DNA from: Echinicola strongylocentroti
GTDB taxonomy: Bacteria > Bacteroidota > Bacteroidia > Cytophagales > Cyclobacteriaceae
Reading direction: 5' to 3'
NCBI RefSeq assembly: GCF_003260975.1
Contig: NZ_CP030041.1
Location: 744,001-808,000 of the forward strand
Length of the DNA: 64,000 nt
Below the pieces are notes generated by a model, which saw only the letters and a list, made by a program, of their open reading frames with translations, did no database searches and was not told where the DNA came from. The translations under genes and the position numbers were made by a program. Position 1 is the first letter of the stretch; each line of letters starts with the position of its first letter. Below are positions 43,320 to 54,241 of this stretch, one piece after another.

Positions 43320-44729
43320 TCAACTCTCCTCTACCCGATACCCTTTCACACCATAAAATACGATATAAAGATAACAGGCCAAAGGCACAATAAAGGATAG
43401 CTGGACACTTCCTGTCAAATCAGCCATCAACCCTTGCAATAGCGGCACAATTGCGCCACCTACTATCGCCATCACGAGCAATGAGGAGGCCTGCGCCGTA
43501 TACTTCCCAAGGCCCTTGATCGCCAATGAGAAGATAGTTGGGAACATGATAGAGTTGAACAATCCCAGGGCTACGATGGACCAAAGGGCTAATTGTCCAG
43601 CCGTCAATATGCCAATGATCAGCAATGCGATTCCTGTAATGCCAAAGAGCCAAAGGGTACGGTTTGGGATAAATTGGCCAATGATGATCACCAAAATATT
43701 CAAGGCGATAAAAGCCAGTGCATAAAGCGCCATTTCCCCGCCATACACGTAGTGAATGGTCAGGTACGAAATCGCCGTGATGCCACCAATGATCAAGAAC
43801 CGGTTAAGGTTCTTTTTGAAATCGGCTAATGCTACAGCACCAAAAAACCTTCCTACCATGGCTCCTCCCCAAAAAAGGGCCAAATAATGGCTGGCTTCTG
43901 CTTCGTCCAATCCGGCAATTTCCGGCAGCCGTGCGAAGTTGATCAAATTACTTCCCACCGTTACTTCACCACCTACATAGGCAAAAATCGCCCCTATTCC
44001 CAAAAACAAGTGCCGATGTTTCAGGGCACCACTGTCTGAGATAATTACTCCTTGGGAGCCGATTTCGGGCAACTTGAACAGCTTAAAGATCAAGGCTATC
44101 AGCAACAAGGTAACCGCCAAGGCCACATAGGGCATTTTTACCGAATCCGCGCTAATCTCCACTTCCCCGATCGTCCCAAAAATCAGGTAACCGCCGATCA
44201 AAGGAGCAATGGTGGTGCCCAATGAGTTAAATGCCTGTGTCATGTTCAATCGGCTGGAAGCACCAGAAGGCTTCCCCAAAATGGTCACATAGGGATTGGC
44301 AGCGATCTGCAAAATGGTAATCCCTGAAGCCAACACAAACAAGGCAAACAGGAAAAACCCAAAACTCACCAGACTGGCAGCTGGATAGAAAAACAGACAG
44401 CCCACTGCGGAAATCACCAAACCAAGGATAATCCCGTTCTTGTAGCCTATCCTCCCAATCGGATCCCCCTTGGTAATGGAAATCAAGTAATACCCAAGGG
44501 AAATAAAGAAGTATGCCCCAAAAAAAGCCGTCTGGATCAGCATGGCCTGCCAGTTTTGCAAGGTGAATACTTGCTGTAGATGGGGAATCAAAATATCGTT
44601 CATGCAGGTGATAAATCCCCACATAAAAAACAACATGGTGACCAAAAACAATGGCCCCATATATTGCTGACCGGAATCGAATTCTACGTTGTGATCTTCG
44701 GTCTCTTTTGAAACGCTAACTGATGCCAT
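43320..44729 (-). CDS. FucP-type sugar MFS transporter
   Basis: 469 residues with 12 predicted membrane helices. FFMWGFITCMNDILIPHLQQ in the first helix region and AFFGAYFFISLGYYLI are typical of the FucP/GluP/NagP subfamily, which imports fucose, glucose/galactose or GlcNAc by proton symport. Within this gene set mannose is the likely substrate (inference). It follows the ROK kinase gene by about 200 bases on the same strand, with one short palindromic repeat between. Confidence 0.9.
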   Translation of the reverse strand: MASVSVSKETEDHNVEFDSGQQYMGPLFLVTMLFFMWGFITCMNDILIPHLQQVFTLQNWQAMLIQTAFFGAYFFISLGYYLISITKGDPIGRIGYKNGIILGLVISAVGCLFFYPAASLVSFGFFLFALFVLASGITILQIAANPYVTILGKPSGASSRLNMTQAFNSLGTTIAPLIGGYLIFGTIGEVEISADSVKMPYVALAVTLLLIALIFKLFKLPEIGSQGVIISDSGALKHRHLFLGIGAIFAYVGGEVTVGSNLINFARLPEIAGLDEAEASHYLALFWGGAMVGRFFGAVALADFKKNLNRFLIIGGITAISYLTIHYVYGGEMALYALAFIALNILVIIIGQFIPNRTLWLFGITGIALLIIGILTAGQLALWSIVALGLFNSIMFPTIFSLAIKGLGKYTAQASSLLVMAIVGGAIVPLLQGLMADLTGSVQLSFIVPLACYLYIVFYGVKGYRVEES

Positions 44730-44871
44730 GGGCTTATTAGTTATTGGGTTGAATGGTAAATTAAGTTATTGGGACACAGTTTGATGTTTAGTCAATAGTC
44801 CACAGACTCGCTGGTAAGGATTTGCAATCCTAACTATCCATTAGCAGGGTCATATAATCCACTAGCTGTTC

Positions 44872-44915
44872 GGGATTTGCAATCCGGAACATCCGATAAC
44901 AGGGAATTGCAATCC
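44872..44915. repeat. fragment of the GGGATTTGCAATCC repeat family
   Basis: CTAGCTGTTCGGGATTTGCAAT continues into CCGGAAC and a GGAATTGCAATCCC palindrome, related to the repeat blocks at 17476 and 30926. Confidence 0.6.
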
Positions 44916-44927
44916 CATATTTAATAT

Positions 44928-45809
44928 CTACTTATAATCTTCCTTTTGGACCTTCCAGCTACATGCCGCGCCGATCAGCGCCGCTTGCTCTCCCAGTTCG
45001 GTAATTCTGATAGGCGTAGCCAAGCCAGCACGGTCAAGCTTTTCCTTTACAACGGGCAAAAAAAGCGCTTCAGCTTTTGAAATATTCCCCCCAAGTACAA
45101 TGACCTGAGGGGATTCTTTTTTGATAAAGCCTATGAGAAATCGGGCTAGGTTTTCACCAAATTCCCTGAAAATACCTGCTGCATATGCTTTGTTTTCTTC
45201 CTCTAAAGTCAGCTCTCTGACTTCGGCTATTGCCTTACCGGTTTGCTTCCGATAAGCCTCCACAAACCATCTTGTGGAGACATAGTCCTCCACGATACTC
45301 CCTTGGAATGGACTGCACCATAAAGCGGCATCTTCTGCAAATTCCCCATGATACCGTGAACTTCCCAGTCCCGTCCCAAGTGTCAGGCCAATGGCATGGT
45401 CAAATGATCGGGCGGCACCACTGGCCACTTCTCCCTGAAGAAAACAGGCAGCGTCATTTTCGAAGTGAATGCTTTCCGAATCACAGCCTAGCGCTTCTGC
45501 AAGCACCTTTTTCACTTCCAAGCCATACAAGGAGGTGTATTTCCCTTGCTGCTCGATCAGTGATATCCCATTGGGGTAATCAAACGGCCCCGGCATGGCG
45601 ATGCCAACCTTAAGGTGCTGCAGGGAATATCCCGGAATAGCTTCTATGGCCCTTTTCCATTCATCGATAATAGAGACAGCGCTACCGGAAGAATCCACCT
45701 CCCTTCTTACCAAAGAGGCCTCATCCAACACATTGGTATCAAGGTCCACCAGTCCTGCGGTAATGTGAGACCCACCGATATCTACTCCTACTACATTTCT
45801 TTTGTTCAT
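44928..45809 (-). CDS. ROK-family sugar kinase, probable mannokinase
   Basis: 293 residues. VVGVDIGGSHITAGLVD and IGLTLGTGLGSSRY are the ATP loops, and Asp in FENDAACFLQGEVASG is the catalytic base. The typical zinc motif CxCGxxGC is absent (ALWCSPFQGSIVEDYVSTRW instead). Its position 32 bases after a GH92 gene and before a sugar permease suggests phosphorylation of mannose. It differs clearly from the ROK kinase at 29845. Confidence 0.85.
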   Translation of the reverse strand: MNKRNVVGVDIGGSHITAGLVDLDTNVLDEASLVRREVDSSGSAVSIIDEWKRAIEAIPGYSLQHLKVGIAMPGPFDYPNGISLIEQQGKYTSLYGLEVKKVLAEALGCDSESIHFENDAACFLQGEVASGAARSFDHAIGLTLGTGLGSSRYHGEFAEDAALWCSPFQGSIVEDYVSTRWFVEAYRKQTGKAIAEVRELTLEEENKAYAAGIFREFGENLARFLIGFIKKESPQVIVLGGNISKAEALFLPVVKEKLDRAGLATPIRITELGEQAALIGAACSWKVQKEDYK

Positions 45810-45841
45810 CTGTGATCGTTGCTCTTGTAGTGATCTGCCTT

Positions 45842-48136
45842 TTATTCGTTAGAGAGTGAAAAAGGAACGTCACCTTTTTTAGTACCTCGCTTTTTATTGG
45901 GAGTGGCGGACATATCGAAGTCCAGCTGGGCACCCTTCATCAGCTCCTTGTGGCTTAGCCAGTTCTTCGAGTAGCTTTTTCCGTTTACCTTCAGCCCGTC
46001 TATGTACCGGTTTTTTGCGCTGTTATCCGGAGCATTGATCACTACTTCCTCACCATTCTGAAGCGAAAGGGTCACCTTCTTAAACAGTGGCGCACCGATC
46101 ACATACTCGTCCGTTCCTGGACATACGGGATAGAAGCCCAAGGCAGAAAACACATACCAAGCAGAAGTCTGCCCATTGTCCTCATCACCACAGTAGCCGT
46201 CTGGCGTAGGCATATACATGCGGTTCATGGTCTCTCTCACCCAGTGCTGGGTCTTCCAAGGCTCTCCTGCATAATTATAGAGGTAAATCATATGCTGGAT
46301 GGGTTGGTTGCCATGGGCATATTGTCCCATATTGGCGATCTGCATCTCCCTGATCTCGTGGATCACCCCTCCATAGTAGCTGTCGTCAAATACCGGCGGC
46401 AAGGAAAAAACCTTATCCAATTGTCCTACAAATGCTGATTTTCCTCCCATGAGATCGATCAGCCCTTGTACATCATGGAAAACCGACCAGGTATAGTGCC
46501 AGCTGTTTCCTTCAGTAAAGGCATCTCCCCATTTGAAAGGGTTAAATGGCGCCATAAATTCACCATTCTCGTTCTTACCACGCATCAGCTTGGTTTCGGG
46601 ATCATACAGCTTTTTGTAGTTCAGACTTCTTTGCTTGTACAGCTCAATTTCCTCTTTTGGCTTGTCCAAGGCTTTTGCCAATTGGTAGATGGTAAAGTCA
46701 TCGTAGGCATATTCCAGCGTTCTCGCGGCATTCTCATTGATGCCTACATCGTAAGGCACATAGCCCAATTCTTTGTAGTATTCTGCCCCTGCACGCCCCA
46801 CAGCGGTCAACGGACCAGCATTATTGGCGCCGTGAATCACGGCTTCATAAAGTGTCTCGATATCATAATCGTAGTCTCCTTCGTATTTCAGGAAAGCATC
46901 TGCCACTACGGAAGCAGAATTATTGCCCACCATCACATTCCGTAGACCGGGGCTGGCCCATTCTGGTAACCAACCACTCTCCTTGTAGGCATTGGCGAGG
47001 CCTTCCTGCATCTGAGCATTCAGCTCAGGATACATCAAGTTCAGGAAAGGAAACAATGAACGGAATGTGTCCCAAAAACCCGTGTCGGTAAACATATAAC
47101 CCGGCAGCACTTCACCATTATAAGGGCTGTAGTGCACCACATTGCCATCGGCATCGTATTCAAAGAATTTTCTTGGAAACAATAGTGACCGGTATAGGCA
47201 AGAGTAAAAAGTCTCCATTTGGTCTTGGGTACCACCAGAGACGTCGATACGGCCGAGCTGCTCATCCCAGGTTTTTCTTCCTAGCTCTTTTAAGGCATCA
47301 AAGTCATGATTTCCGATTTCCTGTAGGTTGATAGCTGCTTGTTCATAGCTGATAAAAGACGAGGCCACTTTGGCATTCACCACTTCACCTTTTGCTGTCT
47401 TGAAGCCGATAACAGCTCCTGCGTGATCGGCGTCTGCTTCGAGTGCCTCCTGAAGGTTGCCGTCTTGGAAGGTCTTGGTAAAGGTGAACTCCTTATCAAA
47501 TTCCACCACGAAATAATTGCGGAAATTATCCGGCACACCGCCGCTATTTCGCGTGGTATAACCGATAATTTTGTTTTCTGCTGGAAGGACCTTTACGTAA
47601 GACCCTTTGTCAAAAGCATCCAATACCACAAAGGCATCCTCCGTCTCAGGAAAGGTAAACCGGAATCGGGCGGCCCTTTCTGTGGGCGTGATCTCTGTGG
47701 TCACATCATGGTCTGCCAAGTATACACTGTAATAATACGGCGTCACGGTCTCCGCCTTATGGGAAAACCAGCTCTGGCGCTCTTCTTCTTTAAATTTGGG
47801 CTCACCCGTCACAGGCATGATCGAGAATTGCCCGTAATCATTCATCCACGGGGAGGGTTGGTGGGTTTGTTTGAACCCTTTGATTTTGGTAGCGTCGTAC
47901 ATGTAGGCCCATCCATCTCCCATTTTCCCCGTTTGGGGCGTCCAAAAATTCATCCCCCAAGGCATGGCAATAGCAGGATACACATTGCCATTGGATAAAC
48001 TGTAATCCGAATCCGTACCCATCAGGGGCTTGGCATAGTCCACTGGATGGTCCACGTTCTCGACAAGATCAGACTGCCCATAAGCTACTACGGCCATGGT
48101 CATCATTGCCAAGGTGTTGGTCAAAAATTTCTTCAT
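45842..48136 (-). CDS. GH92 alpha-mannosidase
   Basis: 764 residues with a signal peptide (MKKFLTNTLAMMTMAVVAYG). DYAKPLMGTDSDYSLSNGNV and CGDEDNGQTSAWYVFSALGF mark the GH92 family. It should remove terminal alpha-mannose from mannan or high-mannose N-glycan. It is the first gene of the operon GH92-ROK-MFS. A -7-like TATATTTG and the shared palindrome GCTAAACCCTTTTAGT lie 160 to 200 bases upstream. Confidence 0.95.
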   Translation of the reverse strand: MKKFLTNTLAMMTMAVVAYGQSDLVENVDHPVDYAKPLMGTDSDYSLSNGNVYPAIAMPWGMNFWTPQTGKMGDGWAYMYDATKIKGFKQTHQPSPWMNDYGQFSIMPVTGEPKFKEEERQSWFSHKAETVTPYYYSVYLADHDVTTEITPTERAARFRFTFPETEDAFVVLDAFDKGSYVKVLPAENKIIGYTTRNSGGVPDNFRNYFVVEFDKEFTFTKTFQDGNLQEALEADADHAGAVIGFKTAKGEVVNAKVASSFISYEQAAINLQEIGNHDFDALKELGRKTWDEQLGRIDVSGGTQDQMETFYSCLYRSLLFPRKFFEYDADGNVVHYSPYNGEVLPGYMFTDTGFWDTFRSLFPFLNLMYPELNAQMQEGLANAYKESGWLPEWASPGLRNVMVGNNSASVVADAFLKYEGDYDYDIETLYEAVIHGANNAGPLTAVGRAGAEYYKELGYVPYDVGINENAARTLEYAYDDFTIYQLAKALDKPKEEIELYKQRSLNYKKLYDPETKLMRGKNENGEFMAPFNPFKWGDAFTEGNSWHYTWSVFHDVQGLIDLMGGKSAFVGQLDKVFSLPPVFDDSYYGGVIHEIREMQIANMGQYAHGNQPIQHMIYLYNYAGEPWKTQHWVRETMNRMYMPTPDGYCGDEDNGQTSAWYVFSALGFYPVCPGTDEYVIGAPLFKKVTLSLQNGEEVVINAPDNSAKNRYIDGLKVNGKSYSKNWLSHKELMKGAQLDFDMSATPNKKRGTKKGDVPFSLSNE

Positions 48137-48296
48137 TGTATTGGTGATTGGTTATTTAGTTATTTGATTTTCTAGGGCAAACCGCCCATTACCTAGCCAA
48201 ATAAGGGGAGCATCCATCGAACAATCATAAACCATCATTCAACAGAAACACTAGTAAATAATACTTCACGCCTTGTATTCAGTTCTTGTAATATTA

Positions 48297-48338
48297 CAAA
48301 TATATTATCTAAACATTAAAAAGCTAAACCCTTTTAGT
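48297..48338 (-). promoter_or_regulatory. promoter/operator of the GH92 operon
   Basis: Minus strand: ACTAAAAGGGTTTAGC (48338-48323), an imperfect palindrome, then TATATTTG (48304-48297), a perfect TAnnTTTG -7 box. The palindrome overlaps the expected -33 position. The same 16-base palindrome lies upstream of susC1 at 53670-53685. Confidence 0.6.
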
Positions 48339-48437
48339 TTTTATTTTCGATTAACTTATTAGGGTGATTGTAAAATTCACAAACTGATAAAATAGTTACT
48401 TTTCCATTATTAGGTAAAAAACCTAATAAAAGTATTT

Positions 48438-48592
48438 GATATTACGCTTTCTTGCCAGTAGATTTTATTTCTTACGGAACGTACAGAACACCCAGAATGA
48501 AATAAGGCTTTTCTGAAATTTCCGTGGTTTCTGTGAGCACCTATTTTATAGTCCTGTGATTACCGGCGTCATTGTGGATAGTTATTTAAAAA
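48438..48592 (+). repeat. ~150-bp dispersed repeat, copy 2
   Basis: It matches 8185-8335 in the same orientation (CTTGCCAGTAGATTTTATTT, AATGAAATAAGGCTTTTCTG). It lies 40 kb from the first copy. Confidence 0.8.
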
Positions 48593-48853
48593 TAACTGTT
48601 CATGGAAAGAGATTGTCATCAGGAGCTGTAGTCTTGGGTTACAGATCCTGAAGAGTAATCACCCGTAGCGGACAGCTCACCATTTGTAATTAAGGCTCGG
48701 GTATCCGTGGCCACATTCGGCAGCTCCTTGCTAACTAAAAAAAGCCACAGATGCACAGATGGTCGATGGACAGCGATGCTTGGTAGGCAATGTCCATCTT
48801 TTATCCGTGAATCCGTAGCTTTACTTTTTTATATAACCTTAATTTCTACCCGT

Positions 48854-50482
48854 TTACTGGCTATAGCCAGGGTTTTGGGTGAGATTGGGATTCAATGCCG
48901 TTTGGACATGAGGAATGGGGAACAACTCCCTATTGGGGTCGTTAGTAGCCTCATGATCCCACCAGCTTCCCTGTGTAAATTCTCCAAAACGGATCAAATC
49001 TGTCCTTCTCTTGCCCTCAAAAATAAACTCCCGGCCACGTTCAGCAAGCAGTTCTTCCAAGGTCAGCGTAGAAGTGGTGTACATTGCGTCTGCCCAATCG
49101 GCCTCTGTAAATGCCCGCTGTCTGCTGGCATTGATCAGGTCCACGGCCTCTTGCGTGGCAGTACCACCATTTTGGCGCATAATTGCCTCCGCTTTGTTGA
49201 AATACAGCTCCGTTAGCCGGTAGATGATGTAGTCATTTTCCCAGTAATTTTCATCATCCTTGGTACCTGAACGGTATTTATTGAAGCGGGCACCACTGTT
49301 TTCTTCTCCTTCGGTCATACTGCCTTCACCCGTAGCGCCTTCACTGTTTCTACGGATGGTATTCACATATTCCAATGGCTGGCCATCATACTCCTCTGTA
49401 CCAAGTACAGGTTCGTTGGTCCCATACTTATATTGTGTACCGAAGAGGAACCACTCCTGTTTTCTCAGGTCATTTTCCTGATAGGCATCAAAGGCAGAAG
49501 GAATCACCACGAAAGCATTCCAGCCACTGAAAGTAACATCCCACACTTCAGACATATTGGTATAGCCTACATAAAAACCTCCCCAGTTAAATTCAAAACC
49601 GCCTTTTCGGCTAAAAGCAAACTGGAAGATATTTTCTGGTGAGGTATGATTGGTATTACCAAATGGCCCAAGGATATCAGGGTCCAGTGCCATAGTACCG
49701 GTGAGGCTTCCCCCTTCTCCATCGATCACCTTATCACTGTACTCGATAGATTTGTCATACATGGCAGTACCCGTCCATTTTTCAGCATTCAGATAGAGCT
49801 CAGAGAGCATGCTATACCCGGCTGCTTTGGACACCCTGCCCACCATCTCTTGCGACAGCTGCTGCAACAGTTCCACATTGTCCAACAACTCCTGCTCCAC
49901 AAAAGCAAAGACCTCTTGCCTGGTGGCCGTTGGTGGATTTATGGGCTCTCCCACCGTGGTTACGATAGGCACATTGCCCCACATGTCCATTATTTTCAGA
50001 TAATGATACGCATGCATAACCCTTAGCTCTGCTAAAATGGACGCTTTATCGTCCGACGTCATTCCTATGCTTTCAAAATCAAGCTCTTCCAAATCCGCAA
50101 TTACTGAGTTCACATAGCCTAATCCTTCCCACATCAATGCCCATGAACCTCTCAACCTTGGCTCTTGTGAGGTCCAGGTGTGATAATGCATCCGGATATG
50201 ATCTCCTCCATCATATCCATGACGGCCTTTCTGAGGCCAAGCTACTTGATCTGCGGCCATTTCACCGTGATAATAGTACCCGCTCTGCCCGGTAGGCGCT
50301 AACCAGGCCTGCATATGGGTAAACGGCCGAAGCACTCCTTCCATCACCTCTGTTTCATTGCTATAGAAGCTGTCTTTTGTTAGTTCATTGTAGACAGTTT
50401 CATCCAAATCCATACAGGATACCGTTCCCAATATCGCTGCAGGAGCAAGTATTCCTACTATTTTATTGATGTATTTTTTCAT
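48854..50482 (-). CDS. SusD/RagB-family outer-membrane glycan-binding lipoprotein (pair 1)
   Basis: 542 residues. A lipoprotein signal with lipobox (GTVSC, Cys23 or so) is followed by a TPR-rich SusD fold: DSFYSNETEVMEGVLRPFTH near the start, LRVMHAYHYLKIMDMWGNVP and, at the end, RTDLIRFGEFTQGSWWDHEA with PIPHVQTALNPNLTQNPGY. It should cap the SusC barrel at the surface and bind glycan. It begins 12 bases after the SusC frame. Confidence 0.94.
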   Translation of the reverse strand: MKKYINKIVGILAPAAILGTVSCMDLDETVYNELTKDSFYSNETEVMEGVLRPFTHMQAWLAPTGQSGYYYHGEMAADQVAWPQKGRHGYDGGDHIRMHYHTWTSQEPRLRGSWALMWEGLGYVNSVIADLEELDFESIGMTSDDKASILAELRVMHAYHYLKIMDMWGNVPIVTTVGEPINPPTATRQEVFAFVEQELLDNVELLQQLSQEMVGRVSKAAGYSMLSELYLNAEKWTGTAMYDKSIEYSDKVIDGEGGSLTGTMALDPDILGPFGNTNHTSPENIFQFAFSRKGGFEFNWGGFYVGYTNMSEVWDVTFSGWNAFVVIPSAFDAYQENDLRKQEWFLFGTQYKYGTNEPVLGTEEYDGQPLEYVNTIRRNSEGATGEGSMTEGEENSGARFNKYRSGTKDDENYWENDYIIYRLTELYFNKAEAIMRQNGGTATQEAVDLINASRQRAFTEADWADAMYTTSTLTLEELLAERGREFIFEGKRRTDLIRFGEFTQGSWWDHEATNDPNRELFPIPHVQTALNPNLTQNPGYSQ

Positions 50483-50494
50483 GATTTCCTCGCT

Positions 50495-53400
50495 TTAAAA
50501 TCCAACTTTTAGACCCAACGCAAATGATTTTGTTCGAGGGTAAAATCCCCTACCATCTATACCGGTGTTCAGACCAACATCTTGTAACTCAGGATCTATA
50601 CCAGAATAGCTGGTAATCGTCAACAAGTTTCTCCCTGTAGCGTACACCCTCAGGTTCCTGAAATACTGACTGTTCAGTTCAAAATTATAACCCAATGTTA
50701 TATTATCCAGCTTCACAAAACTGCCGTTTTCCAAATAGTAATCTGAATACTGCGGATCGTCATCGAGGTCGGCGTGGGTAGTGATCGCACTTTCTAACAG
50801 GTTATTTGGTAGCCATTTCATGTTACCGAAATACATCTCTTTGGTGTTTAGAATATCAAATCCAAATTTCCCCCTGAAGAATATGGAAAGGTCAAAATTC
50901 TTATACGTAAACGTATTGTTCAATGAAGCCATATACTTCGGAACACCGTTACCGATGACCGTAAGGTCCTCTGTGGTCATGTCCCCTGCTTCACCAATCG
51001 AACCATCTGCTTTGTAAAATTGCCACTTGCCATCTTCGGAAAATCCTGCAAACCGCTTCCCATAAAAGTTCCCGATAGGGCCGCCATCTTCTATCCTAAT
51101 GGCATTCCCAAGATTTCCGGGACTTGGCAAACCTCCTTCTTCAATCCATGAAATCGTAAAGACATCATTGGAAAGTGACGTCACTTTGTTTCGTTGCGTA
51201 TTGGCAGTAAGATCAGCTCTCCAGCTAAAGTCAGTATTCTTTATTATGGTAGAAGTCAGGTAAAGCTCAATCCCTCTATTGTTGATACTACCAACGTTTG
51301 TCAAAAGTTTATCCTTGGCATATGCTGGCTGTTGGGAGGTGTATTCATAAAGTAAATCTACCGTTTCCCTATTGTACAAATCCAGGGAACCTCCTAGTTT
51401 ATTATTGAACAATAAAAAGTCAAACCCTAAATTCCACTCTTTCTTCTTTTCCCATCTCAAGTCGGGGTTCGGGTTCCTTGACAAACCGTAAGTTTGATAA
51501 TAAATCCCTTCCTGAGGATATACCCCTCCTTCAGAAAGCGTGATCAACGATTGATAATTATCTATTCCTTGGTTTCCGGTAACCCCATAGCCCAATCTTA
51601 CTTTTAAGTTATTTACCGCTGAACTGTTAGCGAGGAAACTCTCTTTGGTCAATTCCCAACCTACGGATACCGCTGGGAAATTTCCCCACTTATGGTTGGC
51701 ACCAAACCGAGAAGAACCTTCTCTTCTTAAGGTCGCTTGCACAAAATACTTTTCTTGGAATGCATAACTCGCTCTTGCAAAAAAGGCTATCAAGGTATTG
51801 TCTTCTTTGAAACTATCCATCCCTGGACGAGGAAGTTGTGTATTGTTAATAGCACTACCTGCGCTCAGGTTCCAGTCAAGAAAGCCATCCGTCGTAAAAC
51901 CATTATTGTTAACATTGAACTCTTCTGTCGTAAAGTACTGGTAACTGTAACCAACGATGGCATCGAGCGAATGATCGGTATTGAAGATCTTCTTATAGTT
52001 TAGGGTACCTTCAAAGGTATTGGACCAATCCAAGTGGTTGAACTTAGAAGCATAGCCCATCCCTTGGTATTCAGATGTGGGACGGTTGGCGAAGTCATTC
52101 ATCGACTGGTAATACCGGTCATTGTAATTGTTCCGGATATATGCACCAAAAGCGGAAGCTTTCAGCCCATCGATGATTTCATATGTCAACCTCATATCCC
52201 CGAGAAGGTAGACTTGTTCCGTTCATCGACCCGATTGGCATAGCGGGAAAGGGGATTGTAATTGTTATAGGCTTGCGTCTCTACATATGATCCATCAGGG
52301 TTAAAAATCGGAGCTGTGGGGTTTCGCTGAATGGCCTGCTCAAAGTCCCCACCTTGTCCACCTAGCCTGTTGGCATCACTGAAGTTGACCGCCAGATTGG
52401 ATGCCAAGGTAAGTTTGTCCTGAAATCCCGTCTGACTAAAGCTAACCCGGCCACCAAATTGTTTGTTGCTGTTTTCCTGCGCAATTCCCTCGGCACCATT
52501 ATAATAAAACGAAGCCCTGTAAGTGGAATTTTCGCCACCACCTGACGCAGCAAAATTATGGTACTGGCTAAGGTTCTGTTTGTTCAGCAATCGATCATAC
52601 AAGTCTGTGGAGCTACCAAGGTCATTACCTTCGTCGATCAAGCCTTGATCGATCAGGCCGCGATATTGGTCTGCTGTGAGGAAGTCTGGCTTCCTGTCCA
52701 CATATTCCCGTTGGAAATAGGTCGAATAATCAAACCGCGATTGTCCTGCTTTCCCTTTTTTGGTGGTAATGAGAATTACCCCGGCATTGCCTCGGGTACC
52801 ATAGATGGCCGCAGCAGAACCGTCCTTCAGTACATCAAAGGAAGCAATATCATCCTGCTGAAGCAGGTCCAAACTTCCCCCGGGGATACCATCGATAACA
52901 ATCAATGGACTGGTCGTGCCCACTAAAGAGGTCAAACCCCTCAACTGGATATCTGTGGTTCCATTGGGGTTGTTTCCTTGGGGACGGTTGATGTTCAGGC
53001 CGGCCACCTTGCCTTGGATCAGCTCCATCGGTGAGCGCATACCACCCTGCACAAAGTCATCCTCCTCCACATTGGCCACCGCTGAAGTAATCTCCCGCTT
53101 TTTCTGTGAACCATAGCCGATCACCACAAATTCCTCCAAGGACTCGGTATTGGAAGTCAACTCCACATCAAGGGCCGACTGACTCCCCACTGGAACTTCC
53201 TGACTGGCCATCCCAATAAAGCTAAAGACCAAAACGGATTCATCGGAGGCTACGGTGATCTTATACTTGCCGTCCAGGTCTGTCACGGTACCATTGGTAG
53301 TACCTTTTTCTAAAATGGATACGCCCGGAAGGGGCTCACCGGATTCATCGGTCACGACACCGGTCACTTCCTTGGCTGTGTTTTTAAAAAACGAAACACC

Positions 53401-53565
53401 ATCTGCGGCGCCCGCTTCACCTATTACAAAAACTGCTTCTTCCGCCTGTGTGACGGAGCTGATTGCTCCGGAGAATAGCATCATCAAAACGCCTCCTCTC
53501 AATGTGCGAAAGCCAATACTGCTGCCGCCGCTCCTGCGACCAACAGCTGGTAACTTTTCTTTCAT
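50495..53565 (-). pseudogene. SusC-type TonB-dependent receptor, split by a frameshift (pair 1)
   Basis: Two frames together make about 1023 residues, the normal SusC length. The first (53565-52192, 457 aa) has the signal region, carboxypeptidase-like domain (GVVTDESGEPLPGVSILEKG), TonB-box region and plug (YGTRGNAGVILITTKKGK). The second (52195-50495, 566 aa) is the beta-barrel, ending ALGLKVGF. The break lies at GGGG 52198-52201: with one more G the frame reads STFSG-DMRLTYEIIDGLKA and is continuous. As it stands the upstream frame ends at TGA in ATATGA, and an ATG overlaps that stop, so re-initiation of a barrel-only product is possible but would not give a working receptor. It could also be a sequencing error. 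Confidence 0.88.
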
Positions 53566-54241
53566 TTAACTTTGGGTTTTTAGGTTAACAACTAATTTTT
53601 ATCGATCTGCACCATCAATGAACATTTTGCATAAATGAACGGTAATAGTGCCTAAAAATATCTAATAAAGCTAAACCCTTTTAGTCAAAAAGAAAAGTCG
53701 ATTTAGCACTACGTAGTCCCACTAGTTTTTTGGTTCAAAAAAACAACGTCCGAATACGAACAAAAAAAAGCGTTTTACAACCTGTAAAACTCAATTCATA
53801 CATCAAGCCTAAAAATCCAATTTAATCTTTTTATAATTTTAAAAGGAAAGTGATCAACTTTAGCTATTGAAATAATACTTCCATTAATAGCCTATCTAAA
53901 AACCCCTTACTTTGTTATAAATGTGTAAAATCAGCCTATCCAACATACATTATTTAGTTTAAAAAATTTAGAAAGCCCAGTCCTACTAAGTAGTTAAAAA
54001 GACCAAGAAGCATTAGTTTATATAAAAAATATTATTTTGGATATTTATAAATTAAAAAAATCAAAAAAAGCAACTAATCCCCATATCAAACATTCCAGCA
54101 TGTCCCACATTAAAAACACCAAAGATAAATGAAAAAACGCAAGGAAATAGCCATGAAGCAGCGTCACAAAACTCTAGGAACCCAATACCTCATACTATCC
54201 CAAGAAAAGCTCCTTCATCTATATTGGAATAGCCACTCTTC
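53566..54241. other. AT-rich intergenic region upstream of susC1
   Basis: It contains the operator-like palindrome at 53670-53685 and long A/T tracts. No gene is recognised. It probably holds the susCD1 promoter. Confidence 0.5.
53670..53685 (-). promoter_or_regulatory. operator-like palindrome upstream of susC1
   Basis: GCTAAACCCTTTTAGT on the plus strand, identical over 16 bases to 48323-48338. It lies 105 bases before the susC1 start. A candidate -7 box (TATTTTTA) follows on the minus strand but is weak. Confidence 0.55.

Larger units (their letters stand above)
48137..48853. other. intergenic region with promoter of the GH92 operon and a dispersed repeat
   Basis: It contains the GH92 promoter and operator (48297-48338), a hairpin ATTAGGTAAAAAACCTAAT near 48410, and the repeat copy 48438-48592. 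The rest (48600-48850) has no recognisable gene. Confidence 0.6.
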
